Shown: in pieces, positions 44,240 through 53,452 of the stretch
Layout: each line of letters starts with the position of its first letter
Numbering within the stretch: position 1 is the stretch's first letter
Source of the DNA: Gammaproteobacteria bacterium
GTDB lineage: Bacteria; Pseudomonadota; Gammaproteobacteria; Xanthomonadales; Marinicellaceae
Direction: 5' to 3'
NCBI GenBank assembly: GCA_041395445.1
Contig: JAWLAO010000003.1
Coordinates: forward strand, 62,001 to 126,000
DNA: 64,000 nt
The notes under the pieces: model-generated
What the model was told of the DNA's origin: nothing
Seen by the model: the letters and a program-made list of their open reading frames with translations, nothing else
Databases searched by the model: none
Program-made: the position numbers and the translations under genes

Positions 44240-45733
44240 ATGAAAAAAATAACTTTTCTAATATTGACTTTTGTGACTATTCAGTCCAATGCTTTTGACT
44301 TGGGCTCGCTGGACACAACATTTAGTAATGATGGAGTGAGTGATGGTTGGGATATAACAGGAGAGCCCGGTTTTCACAGATACGGAAGTGCCGTATTGGT
44401 TGACTCTCAGGGCAGGGTTTATGTTGCAGGAACCTTTGATTATGAAGTGAATGGATATACTGAAAAAGCTGTTCATCTGGATAGATATTTAGCAAATGGG
44501 CAACCAGATGCCAGTTTCGGGACAAGCGGAACTAAAAACTTTTATATTCCACCGGCTGCAACAAATCAGTTTGAATACAGTTTGGTTCTAGGTCCTTCAG
44601 ACAGCATATTTTTAGGGTATTCCAGACTTTATTGTGTAACAGGTAACGAGTGTCACTCTGATATTAGGGTTTATTACTTAGATTCCACAGGTAACGAAAT
44701 TGATAGCATTACAATTCCTTTTGATTTAGGAGGAACATGGGATCGAAACGATGACAATATCTCTGATATGGTCTATATCCCGACATTAAACAGATTAGCT
44801 ATTGCAGCTGAAGTTGAAAGAGGAGGTGCGAACGACACAGACTTTGGAGTTGCCGTTGTCGTGGTGGATGGAACAACAGGAGCATTGTCTCTTGATACAG
44901 CATTTAGCGCAGATGGAAAAGAAGTTTGTTATTTTGACCAGGGTGCGACAAATGACACTGACAGAGCAAGAGCTATAGTTTATAACTGGTTACAAGGGTC
45001 TGTTGTTGTCGGAGGAACTGTTTTTGAAGGGAATGGCATTGGAGGAGATGGTACAAACCTTGCATTCTGTGAGTTCTCACTATCTGATGGGAACTTACTA
45101 AGAAAATGGTCAACACAAACAGATCCGGATGTTGCTGATGAAAGAGAGTATTTAAGCGATATGGTTTATGTGGTTGATGCAGTTGACAACGGAGGAATAA
45201 TTACTTTAACCAGCGGAATCATTGTTGCAGCGACTCTTCCTGGCGCAGGAGATGTACAAATGACAGATTTCGGATTGACAAAATTTACTTTAGGAGCAAC
45301 AAACTGGGAAAGAAACCCCGATTTTGGTCCCGATAGTACAGGCATAGTTACAACTAATTTTAATTGGTTTTTTACTGATACTGATGATTATGTATCAGAA
45401 ATGATTCTGGAATCTGAAGGTTCTACCATTCTCTTAGCTGGAACTGCAAACTGGGATAATCAAGGCTTCCCAAACTCTGTTTCTGTCTTGGCAAGATATA
45501 CTTATTCTGGTATTTTAGACACCAACTGGGGGATTGGGAAATCAGGAAAAGCGGTAAGCCCGTTATCCCCGTATCTTAGCGGTAAATACTGGGAAAGTGC
45601 TGAATCAATTGCAGTTGATCCGAATACAGAAGAAATCTATATAGCAGGATGGAGTTACGATGGGCTAAACTTCAAAAGCATCATTGCCAATTTTATAAAT
45701 GACCAAATCTTTGGTGATAATTTCGATTTTTAG
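44240..45733 (+). CDS. Secreted delta-60 repeat protein, paralog 3 of 3
   Basis: 497 aa, GAGGTG before the ATG. Signal peptide (KKITFLILTFVTIQSNA), then DLGSLDTTFSNDGVSDGW. Further repeats: DASFGTSGTKN, LDTAFSADGKEV, FGPDSTG, LDTNWGIGKSGK. It ends DQIFGDNFDF. It has its own 109-nt upstream spacer containing AT-rich promoter-like sequence, so it may be transcribed separately from paralog 2. Confidence 0.82.
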   Translation: MKKITFLILTFVTIQSNAFDLGSLDTTFSNDGVSDGWDITGEPGFHRYGSAVLVDSQGRVYVAGTFDYEVNGYTEKAVHLDRYLANGQPDASFGTSGTKNFYIPPAATNQFEYSLVLGPSDSIFLGYSRLYCVTGNECHSDIRVYYLDSTGNEIDSITIPFDLGGTWDRNDDNISDMVYIPTLNRLAIAAEVERGGANDTDFGVAVVVVDGTTGALSLDTAFSADGKEVCYFDQGATNDTDRARAIVYNWLQGSVVVGGTVFEGNGIGGDGTNLAFCEFSLSDGNLLRKWSTQTDPDVADEREYLSDMVYVVDAVDNGGIITLTSGIIVAATLPGAGDVQMTDFGLTKFTLGATNWERNPDFGPDSTGIVTTNFNWFFTDTDDYVSEMILESEGSTILLAGTANWDNQGFPNSVSVLARYTYSGILDTNWGIGKSGKAVSPLSPYLSGKYWESAESIAVDPNTEEIYIAGWSYDGLNFKSIIANFINDQIFGDNFDF

Positions 45734-45745
45734 ATTTCCTCTTTG

Positions 45746-45781
45746 ATGAGGCCGAAAGCGATTGAGTGCTCTCGGCTTCAT
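45746..45781. terminator. Hairpin after the delta-60 gene cluster
   Basis: ATGAGGCCGA (45746-45755) with TCGGCTTCAT (45772-45781), one G-U pair. It has no long T-run and lies between convergent genes. Confidence 0.5.
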
Positions 45782-45787
45782 TTCAGG

Positions 45788-46384
45788 TTATGACTCAATG
45801 GTTTGAAAAATACCCTTGTAACTAAAAACCTCTCCAAAAATAGGGTGTTTTAATCGAAAATCCATTTCAAAAGAATTTTCATCATTATCATCAACCGGTT
45901 TTTCGATAATACAACCATGTCCTAAAGAGAGAAACTCAGGATAAGGAATTCTCAGTTTTCCCAATTTAATTACATATCCGTTGCTTTCGTATCTAAGAGT
46001 ATTATTTTCAACGTGAACTTTCATCTTCATGCCTAATACTGAGTTGATGAACTCAATGATTTCGTTGTCCTTGTTGTGATAAACAACACTATTAAAAATA
46101 ACTGGTTTATTATTTGGAAAATCAATTATTCTTTGCCACCTCTGTTCACCATTAACAACAACACGGTAAACATTTGTGGGCAAATTGTTTCCTCGCTTGT
46201 TGATGAGTGCTCCAAAAAACCTGAGTATGGATAAGGGAACTTTCATAAACCAAGGAAAGTCAATTGTTAAATGACCTTGAGCTCTGTTTTCTCCTTTATC
46301 ATTTTCCAGATAATGTTTTTTCAGTGCTTCCGGTAAATGTTGCCATTGCTCACCAAGAGCTTTTTGAATAATGCTTGTTTTCAT
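45788..46384 (-). CDS. DUF4166 family protein
   Basis: 198 aa from the ATG at 46384, which overlaps the stop of the upstream membrane gene (ATGA). The sequence (HLPEALKKHYL near the start, FPWFMKVPLSILRFFGAL, RVVVNGEQRWQRIIDF, LRIPYPEFLSLGHG) has the DUF4166 look. In other bacteria DUF4166 domains are fused to or sit beside NAD-binding epimerases, which fits the neighbouring epimerase gene. No activity is known to me. Confidence 0.83.
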   Translation of the reverse strand: MKTSIIQKALGEQWQHLPEALKKHYLENDKGENRAQGHLTIDFPWFMKVPLSILRFFGALINKRGNNLPTNVYRVVVNGEQRWQRIIDFPNNKPVIFNSVVYHNKDNEIIEFINSVLGMKMKVHVENNTLRYESNGYVIKLGKLRIPYPEFLSLGHGCIIEKPVDDNDENSFEMDFRLKHPIFGEVFSYKGIFQTIES

Positions 46385-46860
46385 AAAAACCACCCAAAAG
46401 TTTGTTTAAAAACCATAAGAAAGACCACCAATATCATGGAGATAAATGCCGGAATACCCAACCAAAACCAAGCCCTTGCCATCTTCCAATAAGCAACCGG
46501 TAATGATTTATTATCGGCCATAGCTTCATGGGAAAGTTGCTTCATCCTGATTTGCAACCAAACCACCGGCAACCAACAAGCACCGGCAATAAAATACAAA
46601 ATCAAACTAAGCATAATCCAAGGGGTTGTCAGCTCCCATCCTGCAATGTGTGCCATCCAAATACCGGATATGGGCTGGAAAATGACCGTCGGCGTTGTGA
46701 ACAACCAGTCTGCCAGAACGACATTTTTATTAGTGACGACAATGTGTTGAATATTACCGCTTTTGTCAGCCATCCATTTGTAAAAAGCAGAACCCAAGCC
46801 GGTTCCGAATAGCAGAATACAGCTGAGAATATGTAAATATTTGAGAGTGATATATGTCAT
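46381..46860 (-). CDS. DUF2269 family integral membrane protein
   Basis: 159 aa, four hydrophobic helices. LKYLHILSCILLFGTGLGSAFYKWMAD at the N-terminus and TTPTVIFQPISGIWMAH are DUF2269 landmarks. Its start overlaps the end of the epimerase gene (ATGA at 46857-46860) and its end overlaps DUF4166, so the three form one translationally coupled operon. Conserved His/Gln in the helices could bind a cofactor, but this is speculative. Confidence 0.86.
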   Translation of the reverse strand: MTYITLKYLHILSCILLFGTGLGSAFYKWMADKSGNIQHIVVTNKNVVLADWLFTTPTVIFQPISGIWMAHIAGWELTTPWIMLSLILYFIAGACWLPVVWLQIRMKQLSHEAMADNKSLPVAYWKMARAWFWLGIPAFISMILVVFLMVFKQTFGWFL

Positions 46861-47648
46861 TTGAGATTCTCCAAAAAGTTTTTGAGAGGAGTAAAATCGG
46901 CAATATTATTCCGTTGTAACATGCTTAAATTATCGTTTGTCAAAAATTGCAGATTAAAAGGTTTGAGCATGAAAGCAGCCAATTGAACTATCCAAAGAGG
47001 AATTGGTAAAAACCAAGGTTTAGAGCTTTTGGTTCTTAGTTTTTGCATCCATTGTTTGTAAGAAAGAGGATTCTCTCCTACTACGTTAATAGCTTGTCGG
47101 GCTTTTTCTGAAGTAAGACAAACCTGAATAGTCTTTATCAAAATATCAATATGGACAGGCTGAATCAATTGTTGCCCATTTCCAACTAAGGGAATCATTG
47201 GTAAATTGCTGAGCTTTTTAAAGAATGCAAAGCTCTTGCCGCTTTCTCCATAAACCAATGAAGGGTATAAAATAAACCACTCGAGATTACTTTGGCGAAG
47301 AAAATCGTCTGCTTGTTTTTTTGTTTTGTGATAAGAAGTTGTTGCTGATGGATCAGCACCTAATGCAGAAATCTGAATCACTCGTTTAACCCCTTTTTGT
47401 TCACATGCCTGAAATAAAGCAACGGGTGCTTTATGGTGAGTGGTTTCAAAGGTTCTGGATTTACTTTCCTTTATGAGTCCAACACAGTTAATTACAGCAT
47501 CTATATTTTCAAGAAAGGGAAACCAACGTTCAGGCTCAGTCATTTTATTAAAATCCTGATTACAAACATGGATATTGTGATGACTCATAAGAGCATCGGA
47601 CAAATGACCTCCAATAAAACCACGACTGCCGATAATTAGTACATTCAT
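46857..47648 (-). CDS. NAD(P)-dependent epimerase/oxidoreductase (atypical SDR)
   Basis: 263 aa from the ATG at 47648. VLIIGSRGFIGGHLSDAL is a Rossmann glycine motif (GxxGxxG); VINCVGLIKES and YPSLVYGESGKSF correspond to the NDUFA9/NmrA-like atypical SDR pattern. SYHKTKKQADDFL replaces the classic YxxxK. First gene of a coupled operon with DUF2269 and DUF4166, a trio likely to act on one membrane or lipid-linked substrate (inference). Confidence 0.85.
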   Translation of the reverse strand: MNVLIIGSRGFIGGHLSDALMSHHNIHVCNQDFNKMTEPERWFPFLENIDAVINCVGLIKESKSRTFETTHHKAPVALFQACEQKGVKRVIQISALGADPSATTSYHKTKKQADDFLRQSNLEWFILYPSLVYGESGKSFAFFKKLSNLPMIPLVGNGQQLIQPVHIDILIKTIQVCLTSEKARQAINVVGENPLSYKQWMQKLRTKSSKPWFLPIPLWIVQLAAFMLKPFNLQFLTNDNLSMLQRNNIADFTPLKNFLENLK

Positions 47649-47743
47649 AATGATTATTCTGAGATTCAATAATTGCCATGAATTTTAAGGTCAAACAAAA
47701 ACCCAAACTTCCAAAATGATAATTTTGGAAGAATTAACAATGA

Positions 47744-48787
47744 CTATTTAATTGTTTTACGATACTTTGCCGGTGTTGTTCCGGTGATTTCCTTGAATGC
47801 TGAATAAAAGTTCGATTGTGTCGAGAACCCTGATTCAAACCCGATTGATAGAACCGATAAGTCATTTTGCTTTAAAAGTTTTTGAGCAGAAGAGACTCTT
47901 TTTTCTCGGAGGTAACGAGAAAAACCTTTTCCGAGTTTTGTGTTAACTAATTCTGATAGTTGGTGAGGCGATAAGCCAACTTCAGAAGCCGTAGTAAACA
48001 AATCCAGATTGGACTGTTGGAACAGTTTTTGTTTATCCATAACAGACTCTAATTGTTCCAGCTTCTCATCACAATCAATATTGTTTAAGGTTGATTTGTT
48101 ATAAGCCTCAGACACAACAATGGAAATGGACTCAGTAATTTCCGGAGAAATATGAATCAATAATGAAGTCATTAAGAAAGCAACGCCTATGGATATAGAA
48201 TACAAAGAGAAGAAAACCTCCTGAGTGAAAGGTTTAATAATTGCGAAAACGGCAACAATGGCAGCAATTAAAAACACAAAGAGCAACAATGCCACCTCTG
48301 TTTTAAATTGTTCTCGATAAGCTCTCAAGTGAAAAACAATCACCAGCAACCACAATAAGTAGCAACCACCAATAACAAAAACCAGACTAAAAACGATACT
48401 TCTGTCAAAAACAAAAATTAAAAGAATGGGACTTAGATGAAGAATGTTTATCAAGTTCAGTTTTTCTACAGGTTTTAAAATGGTTTTTGCATAATAGTAA
48501 AAAACCGGAGCGACAATAAACAAGAGTACTTGGTATGTCATGCTCTCGGATATGATGAAAAGCTGTCGTAAATAGAGGAAATGAAATAGCTGCAAAAGAG
48601 CTAAAGCTAAAACCAGTAAAGAGCCAAAATATGCCGAGTATTTATTATAAGCATGTGCTTTTTTAAAATAGGAAGCTATCAATACGAGTGTATAAAACAC
48701 TGAAAATCCAATAAAAAGAAATGCCAATGATTTCAGTGTGTCAACCGAAGAGATAAAGTCTAAAGCTCGTGACCACATTTGCGACAA
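47744..48787 (-). CDS. AraC-family regulator with an N-terminal seven-helix membrane domain
   Basis: 347 aa. Residues ~15-215 form about seven hydrophobic helices; ~235-347 is an AraC DNA-binding domain (LFTTASEVGLSPHQLSELVNTKLGKGF, SVLSIGFESGFSTQSNFYSAFKEITG, TPAKYRK). A membrane-embedded sensor tied directly to a DNA-binding domain. The start overlaps the ion-channel gene by 28 nt (19 if the Met at 48778 is used), so the two are probably coupled. Confidence 0.9.
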   Translation of the reverse strand: MSQMWSRALDFISSVDTLKSLAFLFIGFSVFYTLVLIASYFKKAHAYNKYSAYFGSLLVLALALLQLFHFLYLRQLFIISESMTYQVLLFIVAPVFYYYAKTILKPVEKLNLINILHLSPILLIFVFDRSIVFSLVFVIGGCYLLWLLVIVFHLRAYREQFKTEVALLLFVFLIAAIVAVFAIIKPFTQEVFFSLYSISIGVAFLMTSLLIHISPEITESISIVVSEAYNKSTLNNIDCDEKLEQLESVMDKQKLFQQSNLDLFTTASEVGLSPHQLSELVNTKLGKGFSRYLREKRVSSAQKLLKQNDLSVLSIGFESGFSTQSNFYSAFKEITGTTPAKYRKTIK

Positions 48788-49590
48788 AACACCGCACTTT
48801 TAGTGTGGCCTTTCAAACCACATGTATGACACTGCCGTAACAACTTGCGAGATTCTCTCTTTATTTTGTTGATCTCGGCAGCAAAGATTCCGGTTGGAAT
48901 GGCAATGATAGAAAAACCGGTAAGCATGATAAATGAAGCAACAGTTCGTCCCAATATTGTTTGTGGAGCAATATCCCCATAACCAACAGTTGTCATTGTC
49001 ACAATTGCCCAATAGATTCCATGAGGAATGCTTTCAAACCCATTTTCAGGACCTTCTATGAGATACATGATGGTTCCAAAAATCACCAAGACTGTCAAAA
49101 TAAAAAAGAAGAAAACAAATATTTTATGGCGACTGCTTTTGACTGCCTCCATCAATATGTCAGCCTGATCAGTATATTGAATGAGTTTTAATATCCGAAA
49201 AATTCGTAAAATTCTTAATATTCTTATCACTAATAATTGTTGGGCCCCAACAAAGAACAAAGACAAATATGTCGGCAAAATAGACAGAATATCAACGATT
49301 CCGAAAAAAGAAAAAACGTATCTGATAGGTCTTTTTATACTTATCAATCTTAATATGAACTCAAGAGTGAAAACAGCTGTAAAAAACCATTCTAACGCCA
49401 ACAAGTATTTTCCATATTGAGAGTGAATTTCGTTAACACTGTCTAATATCAGCGAGATAACACTGAGTAAAATAAATATGATAAGTAAAATATCAAACCA
49501 TTTTCCCAGAGGTGTATCAGCGTGATAAATAATTTTGAAAATTTTAAAACGCCAGCCTTCGCTGTTTTGGGCTTCTTCTTCCCTTCTCAT
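48760..49590 (-). CDS. Voltage-gated-like potassium channel with C-terminal zinc ribbon
   Basis: 276 aa. S1-S4-like helices include an arginine-rich S4 (IRILRILRIFRILKL), the pore loop TMTTVGYGDIAP gives K+ selectivity, and S6 follows. The short cytoplasmic tail ends CHTCGLKGHTKSAVFCRKCGHEL, a CxxC...CxxC zinc ribbon with two His. This is a Kv-type tetrameric K+ channel, with the ribbon a possible metal or redox switch (inference). It lies 8 nt after pilU on the same strand. Confidence 0.92.
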   Translation of the reverse strand: MRREEEAQNSEGWRFKIFKIIYHADTPLGKWFDILLIIFILLSVISLILDSVNEIHSQYGKYLLALEWFFTAVFTLEFILRLISIKRPIRYVFSFFGIVDILSILPTYLSLFFVGAQQLLVIRILRILRIFRILKLIQYTDQADILMEAVKSSRHKIFVFFFFILTVLVIFGTIMYLIEGPENGFESIPHGIYWAIVTMTTVGYGDIAPQTILGRTVASFIMLTGFSIIAIPTGIFAAEINKIKRESRKLLRQCHTCGLKGHTKSAVFCRKCGHEL

Positions 49591-49598
49591 AAGGCTTG

Positions 49599-50720
49599 CT
49601 ATTTATCTTCTTGCAGTCCGATTCCATCCAGTCCGGCAGCTAAAGTGTTTGCATCACCACCTTGAGACAATTTAATTGCCAAACGAACCTCATTGGCTGA
49701 GTCAGCATGTCTGAGAGCATCTTCGTAAGTAATTTCTCCGGCTTGATAAAGCTCAAACAAAGACTGGTCGAATGTTTTCATGCCCAAGTTAGTTGATTTT
49801 TTCATCAAACCTTTCAATTCGTGAATTTCCCCTTTGCGGATGTATTCTTGTGCCAGTGGTGTGTTAATCAAGATTTCTACCGCCGCTCTTCGACCTTTAC
49901 CATCTGGTGTAGGTATTAATTGCTGAGCAACCATCGCTTTCATATTCAACGACAAATCCATCAGCAACTGATCACGGCGGTCTTCAGGGAAAAAGTGAAG
50001 TATCCGATCCAAAGCCTGGTTGGCATTGTTGGCGTGAAGTGTTGCCAAACAAAAGTGTCCGGTTTCCGCAAAAGTAATGGCGTGTTCCATCGTTTCACGG
50101 GTACGAATCTCACCAATCATAATCACATCAGGAGCCTGACGAAGTGTGTTTCTCAGTGCAATTTCAAAAGACTCAGTATCAATTCCGACCTCACGTTGTG
50201 TAATGACACATCCTTGATGTTCATGTACAAACTCGATAGGATCTTCAATCGTGATAATGTGTCCGGTTGAATTGACATTACGATAACCAATGAGAGCAGC
50301 CAATGATGTTGATTTACCGGTTCCGGTTCCACCGACAAAAATCATGATGCCTCTTTTGGTCAGCGATAAGTCTTTTAAAACTTCGGGCAAGTTTAACGAT
50401 TCAAAAGTAGGAATTTTGGATTCTACTCGACGAATCACCATACCAACGGCCGACCTTTGATAGAAAGCACTCACCCTGAAGCGTCCGACAGCAGCAACAC
50501 CGATGGCGAAATTACATTCGTGAGTTCTCTCAAAAACCTCTTTTTGAGCGGGAGACATAATTCCCATTACCAAATCCCTTGCCTGAGCTTTGGACAGAGG
50601 AGCTTGAGTGATTGGTACAACTCTGCCATGAATTTTAATACTTGGCGGTAGATTTGCTGTAATAAACAAATCCGAGGCTTTTTTATGCGCCATTAATTTC
50701 AAATAAGAATTAAAATCCAT
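49599..50720 (-). CDS. pilU: Type IV pilus retraction ATPase PilU
   Basis: 373 aa. Walker A GGTGTGKSTSLAAL, Asp box IITIEDPIEFVHEH, Walker B DVIMIGEIRTRETMEHA and His box TGHFCLATLHANNANQALDRI are all present. The long C-terminal tail after the core (SQGGDANTLAAGLDGIGLQED) and the start MDFNSYLKLMAHKKASDLF mark PilU rather than PilT. It assists PilT in pilus retraction and twitching. 17 nt downstream of pilT. Confidence 0.95.
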   Translation of the reverse strand: MDFNSYLKLMAHKKASDLFITANLPPSIKIHGRVVPITQAPLSKAQARDLVMGIMSPAQKEVFERTHECNFAIGVAAVGRFRVSAFYQRSAVGMVIRRVESKIPTFESLNLPEVLKDLSLTKRGIMIFVGGTGTGKSTSLAALIGYRNVNSTGHIITIEDPIEFVHEHQGCVITQREVGIDTESFEIALRNTLRQAPDVIMIGEIRTRETMEHAITFAETGHFCLATLHANNANQALDRILHFFPEDRRDQLLMDLSLNMKAMVAQQLIPTPDGKGRRAAVEILINTPLAQEYIRKGEIHELKGLMKKSTNLGMKTFDQSLFELYQAGEITYEDALRHADSANEVRLAIKLSQGGDANTLAAGLDGIGLQEDK

Positions 50721-50737
50721 AGTTGTCTCCTGAAGTT

Positions 50738-51775
50738 TTAATCAAAATCAGCTTTGTTTGCTGCTTTGGAGCGAGCATCTGCCCGCGTTATTGTTCCTTT
50801 ATTCACTAAGTCCATCAAACACTGATCCAATGTCTGCATACCGTAACCCTGACCGGTTTGAATGGATGAATACATTTGTGCCACTTTATCTTCACGAATC
50901 AAGTTTCTGATCGACGGAACCCCGACCATGATTTCATGAGCGGCAACACGACCACCACCTACGCGTTTCAAAAGTGTCTGAGCAATTACTGCTCTTAATG
51001 ATTCCGATAACATAGAACGAACCATTGGTTTCTCACCTGCCGGAAACACGTCAATAATACGGTCAATGGTCTTTGCAGCAGAACTGGTATGTAATGTTCC
51101 AAACACTAGGTGACCGGTTTCCGCAGCGGTTAATGCGAGTCTGATAGTTTCCAGGTCACGCAACTCACCAACCAGAATAATATCAGGGTCTTCCCTCAAG
51201 GCTGAACGCAGCGAATTATCAAAACTTTTGGTATCTCTGTGAACCTCACGTTGATTGACCAGACATTTATTACTCGTGTGTACGAATTCTATCGGATCTT
51301 CAATCGTCAAAATGTGACCATGTTCGTGTTTGTTAATGTAGTCAATCATTGCCGCCAAGGTTGTTGACTTACCGGAACCGGTTGGACCCGTCACCAAAAT
51401 AATTCCTCGAGGAACCTGAATCAGCTCCTTAAAAATTGGCGGACAGTTTAAATCTTCCAAGGTCAGAATTTCAGTTGGAATGGTTCTGAATACCGCTGCG
51501 CAACCTCGATTTTGGTTATATGCGTTCACACGGAAACGAGCTAAGCCAGGAATTTCAAATGAGAAGTCAATTTCCCAAACCTCTTCATACTCCTTGCGCT
51601 GACCATCATTCATGATGTCATAAATCATGGCATGCAACTCTTTGTGATCTAAGGGAGGGAGATTAATACGGCGAACATCACCATCGACACGAATCATCGG
51701 TGGTAATCCGGCAGACAAATGTAAATCCGATGCCTTATTTTTTACAGAAAAAGCAAGTAATTCAGCAATATCCAT
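50738..51775 (-). CDS. pilT: Type IV pilus retraction ATPase PilT
   Basis: 345 aa. MDIAELLAFSVKNKASDLHLSAGLPPMIR at the start is the PilT PAS-like domain (only part quoted motif-wise: KNKASDLHLSAG). Walker A TGPTGSGKSTTLAAM, Walker B DIILVGELRDLETI and His box TGHLVFGTLHTSSA follow. AIRNLIRE-type motif is read here as PSIRNLIRED. A hexameric motor retracting type IV pili for twitching and DNA uptake. AGAGATAAACTCG upstream is weak, but ATG at 51775 matches all homologues in phase. Confidence 0.96.
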   Translation of the reverse strand: MDIAELLAFSVKNKASDLHLSAGLPPMIRVDGDVRRINLPPLDHKELHAMIYDIMNDGQRKEYEEVWEIDFSFEIPGLARFRVNAYNQNRGCAAVFRTIPTEILTLEDLNCPPIFKELIQVPRGIILVTGPTGSGKSTTLAAMIDYINKHEHGHILTIEDPIEFVHTSNKCLVNQREVHRDTKSFDNSLRSALREDPDIILVGELRDLETIRLALTAAETGHLVFGTLHTSSAAKTIDRIIDVFPAGEKPMVRSMLSESLRAVIAQTLLKRVGGGRVAAHEIMVGVPSIRNLIREDKVAQMYSSIQTGQGYGMQTLDQCLMDLVNKGTITRADARSKAANKADFD

Positions 51776-51824
51776 AACAGAGACCTTTGTTAACTATGTT
51801 TTACGAGTTTATCTCTGTTACTCC

Positions 51825-52751
51825 CTAATTTCCAGAATTTTTCCGAGAAATACTCCTATTTTTTCTCGCTCTTGGATGAGATTTATCATAAACATTTGCC
51901 AGATGTTGATAATTCAAATGAGTGTATATTTGAGTTGTAGAAATATCCGCATGACCGAGCATTTCTTGAACGGCTCGAAGATTTCCACTGGACTCGAGCA
52001 CATGGGACGCAAAGGAATGTCGCAACAAGTGAGGATATACTCGTTCCCACAAACCTTGATTTTGTGCCCAAAACTTAATTCGAGCCTGAATGCTTCTGGA
52101 TTTTAATTGCGACCCTCGTTTTGAGATAAAAACAAAAGAATCGTTTGTTCGATTCCAGTTTAGCGAAAGTGGCTTCCAGTTTTTTAAAGCTTTCAGTGCA
52201 TATTGACCAACAGGAATCACTCTTTGTTTATTGCCTTTTCCCGTAACTGTTATTAATGCTTGATTGAAATCGAGATTATGCCATTTAAGTTCGCTCAGTT
52301 CACTGAGACGCAAACCTGAAGAGTAAAACAACTCAAGTATGGATTTGTCCCGAATAGCAACTTCAGAGTTTAAAGGAATGTTTAGCAATACAGAAACAGT
52401 ATCCACATCCAAAACCTCCGGTAATTTGGATCTTATTTTTGGAGTTTTAACCAGTTTCACCGGGTTTGCTACAATGCCTTTGTGTTTAAAAATATATTCA
52501 AAAAGATTGTTCAATGAAGAACGAACTCGTGCCAGAGACTTCGGACTTAATTTGTTTTGATACAATTCAATAAAAAACCGACTGATTTCATTATCGGTAA
52601 TATTTTCAATGCTAACGAAACCATCTTCTTTTTTTAAAAACTCTAAAAAAGCATCAATATCGCGTTGATAGGCTTTCAGTGAATGTTCGGACAGGTTTTT
52701 TTGCAGTCGGCAATATTCTAAAAATCGAGTTTGCCATTGCTCTAAATTCAT
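51825..52751 (-). CDS. xerC: Tyrosine recombinase XerC
   Basis: 308 aa. The SAM-like N-domain (RFLEYCRLQKNLSEHSLKAY) is followed by the catalytic domain with YSSGLRLSELSEL (Arg), TGKGNKQRVIP (Lys), HLLRHSFASHVLE (His-x-x-Arg), MLGHADISTTQIYTHL (His and Tyr). With XerD it resolves chromosome dimers at dif near division. ATG overlaps the DUF484 stop. The order lptM-dapF-DUF484-xerC is the standard gammaproteobacterial one. Confidence 0.96.
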   Translation of the reverse strand: MNLEQWQTRFLEYCRLQKNLSEHSLKAYQRDIDAFLEFLKKEDGFVSIENITDNEISRFFIELYQNKLSPKSLARVRSSLNNLFEYIFKHKGIVANPVKLVKTPKIRSKLPEVLDVDTVSVLLNIPLNSEVAIRDKSILELFYSSGLRLSELSELKWHNLDFNQALITVTGKGNKQRVIPVGQYALKALKNWKPLSLNWNRTNDSFVFISKRGSQLKSRSIQARIKFWAQNQGLWERVYPHLLRHSFASHVLESSGNLRAVQEMLGHADISTTQIYTHLNYQHLANVYDKSHPRARKNRSISRKNSGN

Positions 52752-53452
52752 CCCTGGTTGCTACTCAGTAGATTGAAAGAAGAAAAACTGTTTTTGAGTT
52801 TGATTTCCAACATATTTGTCAGTTTGCTGAGAATGTCGGTGGACATATCAGGAATGAAACGAGTCTCATCAAAACTGGCAAAGATCAGTATTCCTTTTTT
52901 GGCATTTTTGCCGATAGGAAGCATCACACTGGAACCAACTTTTTCGGACTTTTTGTTGAAAATAAATTGGAGTGTTTCCTTTTTTAAACGACCGCAAACA
53001 GATGAATTGCCCTCCATGAAATCTTTGAAAATTCGGAAAAACTCTGTTTCATCTTCTACACACAATACATTTTTTGAGGTTTCAAGATTTTCATAAGCTG
53101 GAACTACCAGTCTGAAAAGGTCGGCATTAAAATGCTCTTTAACAAAAGCGGAAAAATGTTTGGTGACATTGGCAACATGCGAAATCTGGCTGAGTTGCAA
53201 AGATAATTCAAAAACATGAGAAATAGTTTTTTCGTTTTCAGTGGCGTGAAGAATGAGTTTGTTTAGTTTCTCTTTGAGAAAAGAATTTCTTTCCTGAAGA
53301 GTATTAACCTGATGATTGACCAAACTGGCAATTTTTCCATCCAAACTGCTAACTTTTAAGTCTGTTAACAAGTCACGATTTCGGATAAAAAAATCCCTGT
53401 GTTCTTGCAAATACTGTATTACTTCAGATTCTGAAATATTGCTTTGTGTCAT
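52748..53452 (-). CDS. DUF484 (YigA-like) protein
   Basis: 234 aa. VIQYLQEHRDFFIRNRDLLTDLKV at the start and VNHQVNTLQERNSFLKEKL coiled coil, then a GAF-like domain (VGSSVMLPIGKNAKKGILIFAS). This is the DUF484/YigA family, always beside xerC. Possibly a signalling GAF protein; role not established. Coupled by ATGA overlaps to dapF above and xerC below. Confidence 0.93.
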   Translation of the reverse strand: MTQSNISESEVIQYLQEHRDFFIRNRDLLTDLKVSSLDGKIASLVNHQVNTLQERNSFLKEKLNKLILHATENEKTISHVFELSLQLSQISHVANVTKHFSAFVKEHFNADLFRLVVPAYENLETSKNVLCVEDETEFFRIFKDFMEGNSSVCGRLKKETLQFIFNKKSEKVGSSVMLPIGKNAKKGILIFASFDETRFIPDMSTDILSKLTNMLEIKLKNSFSSFNLLSSNQG

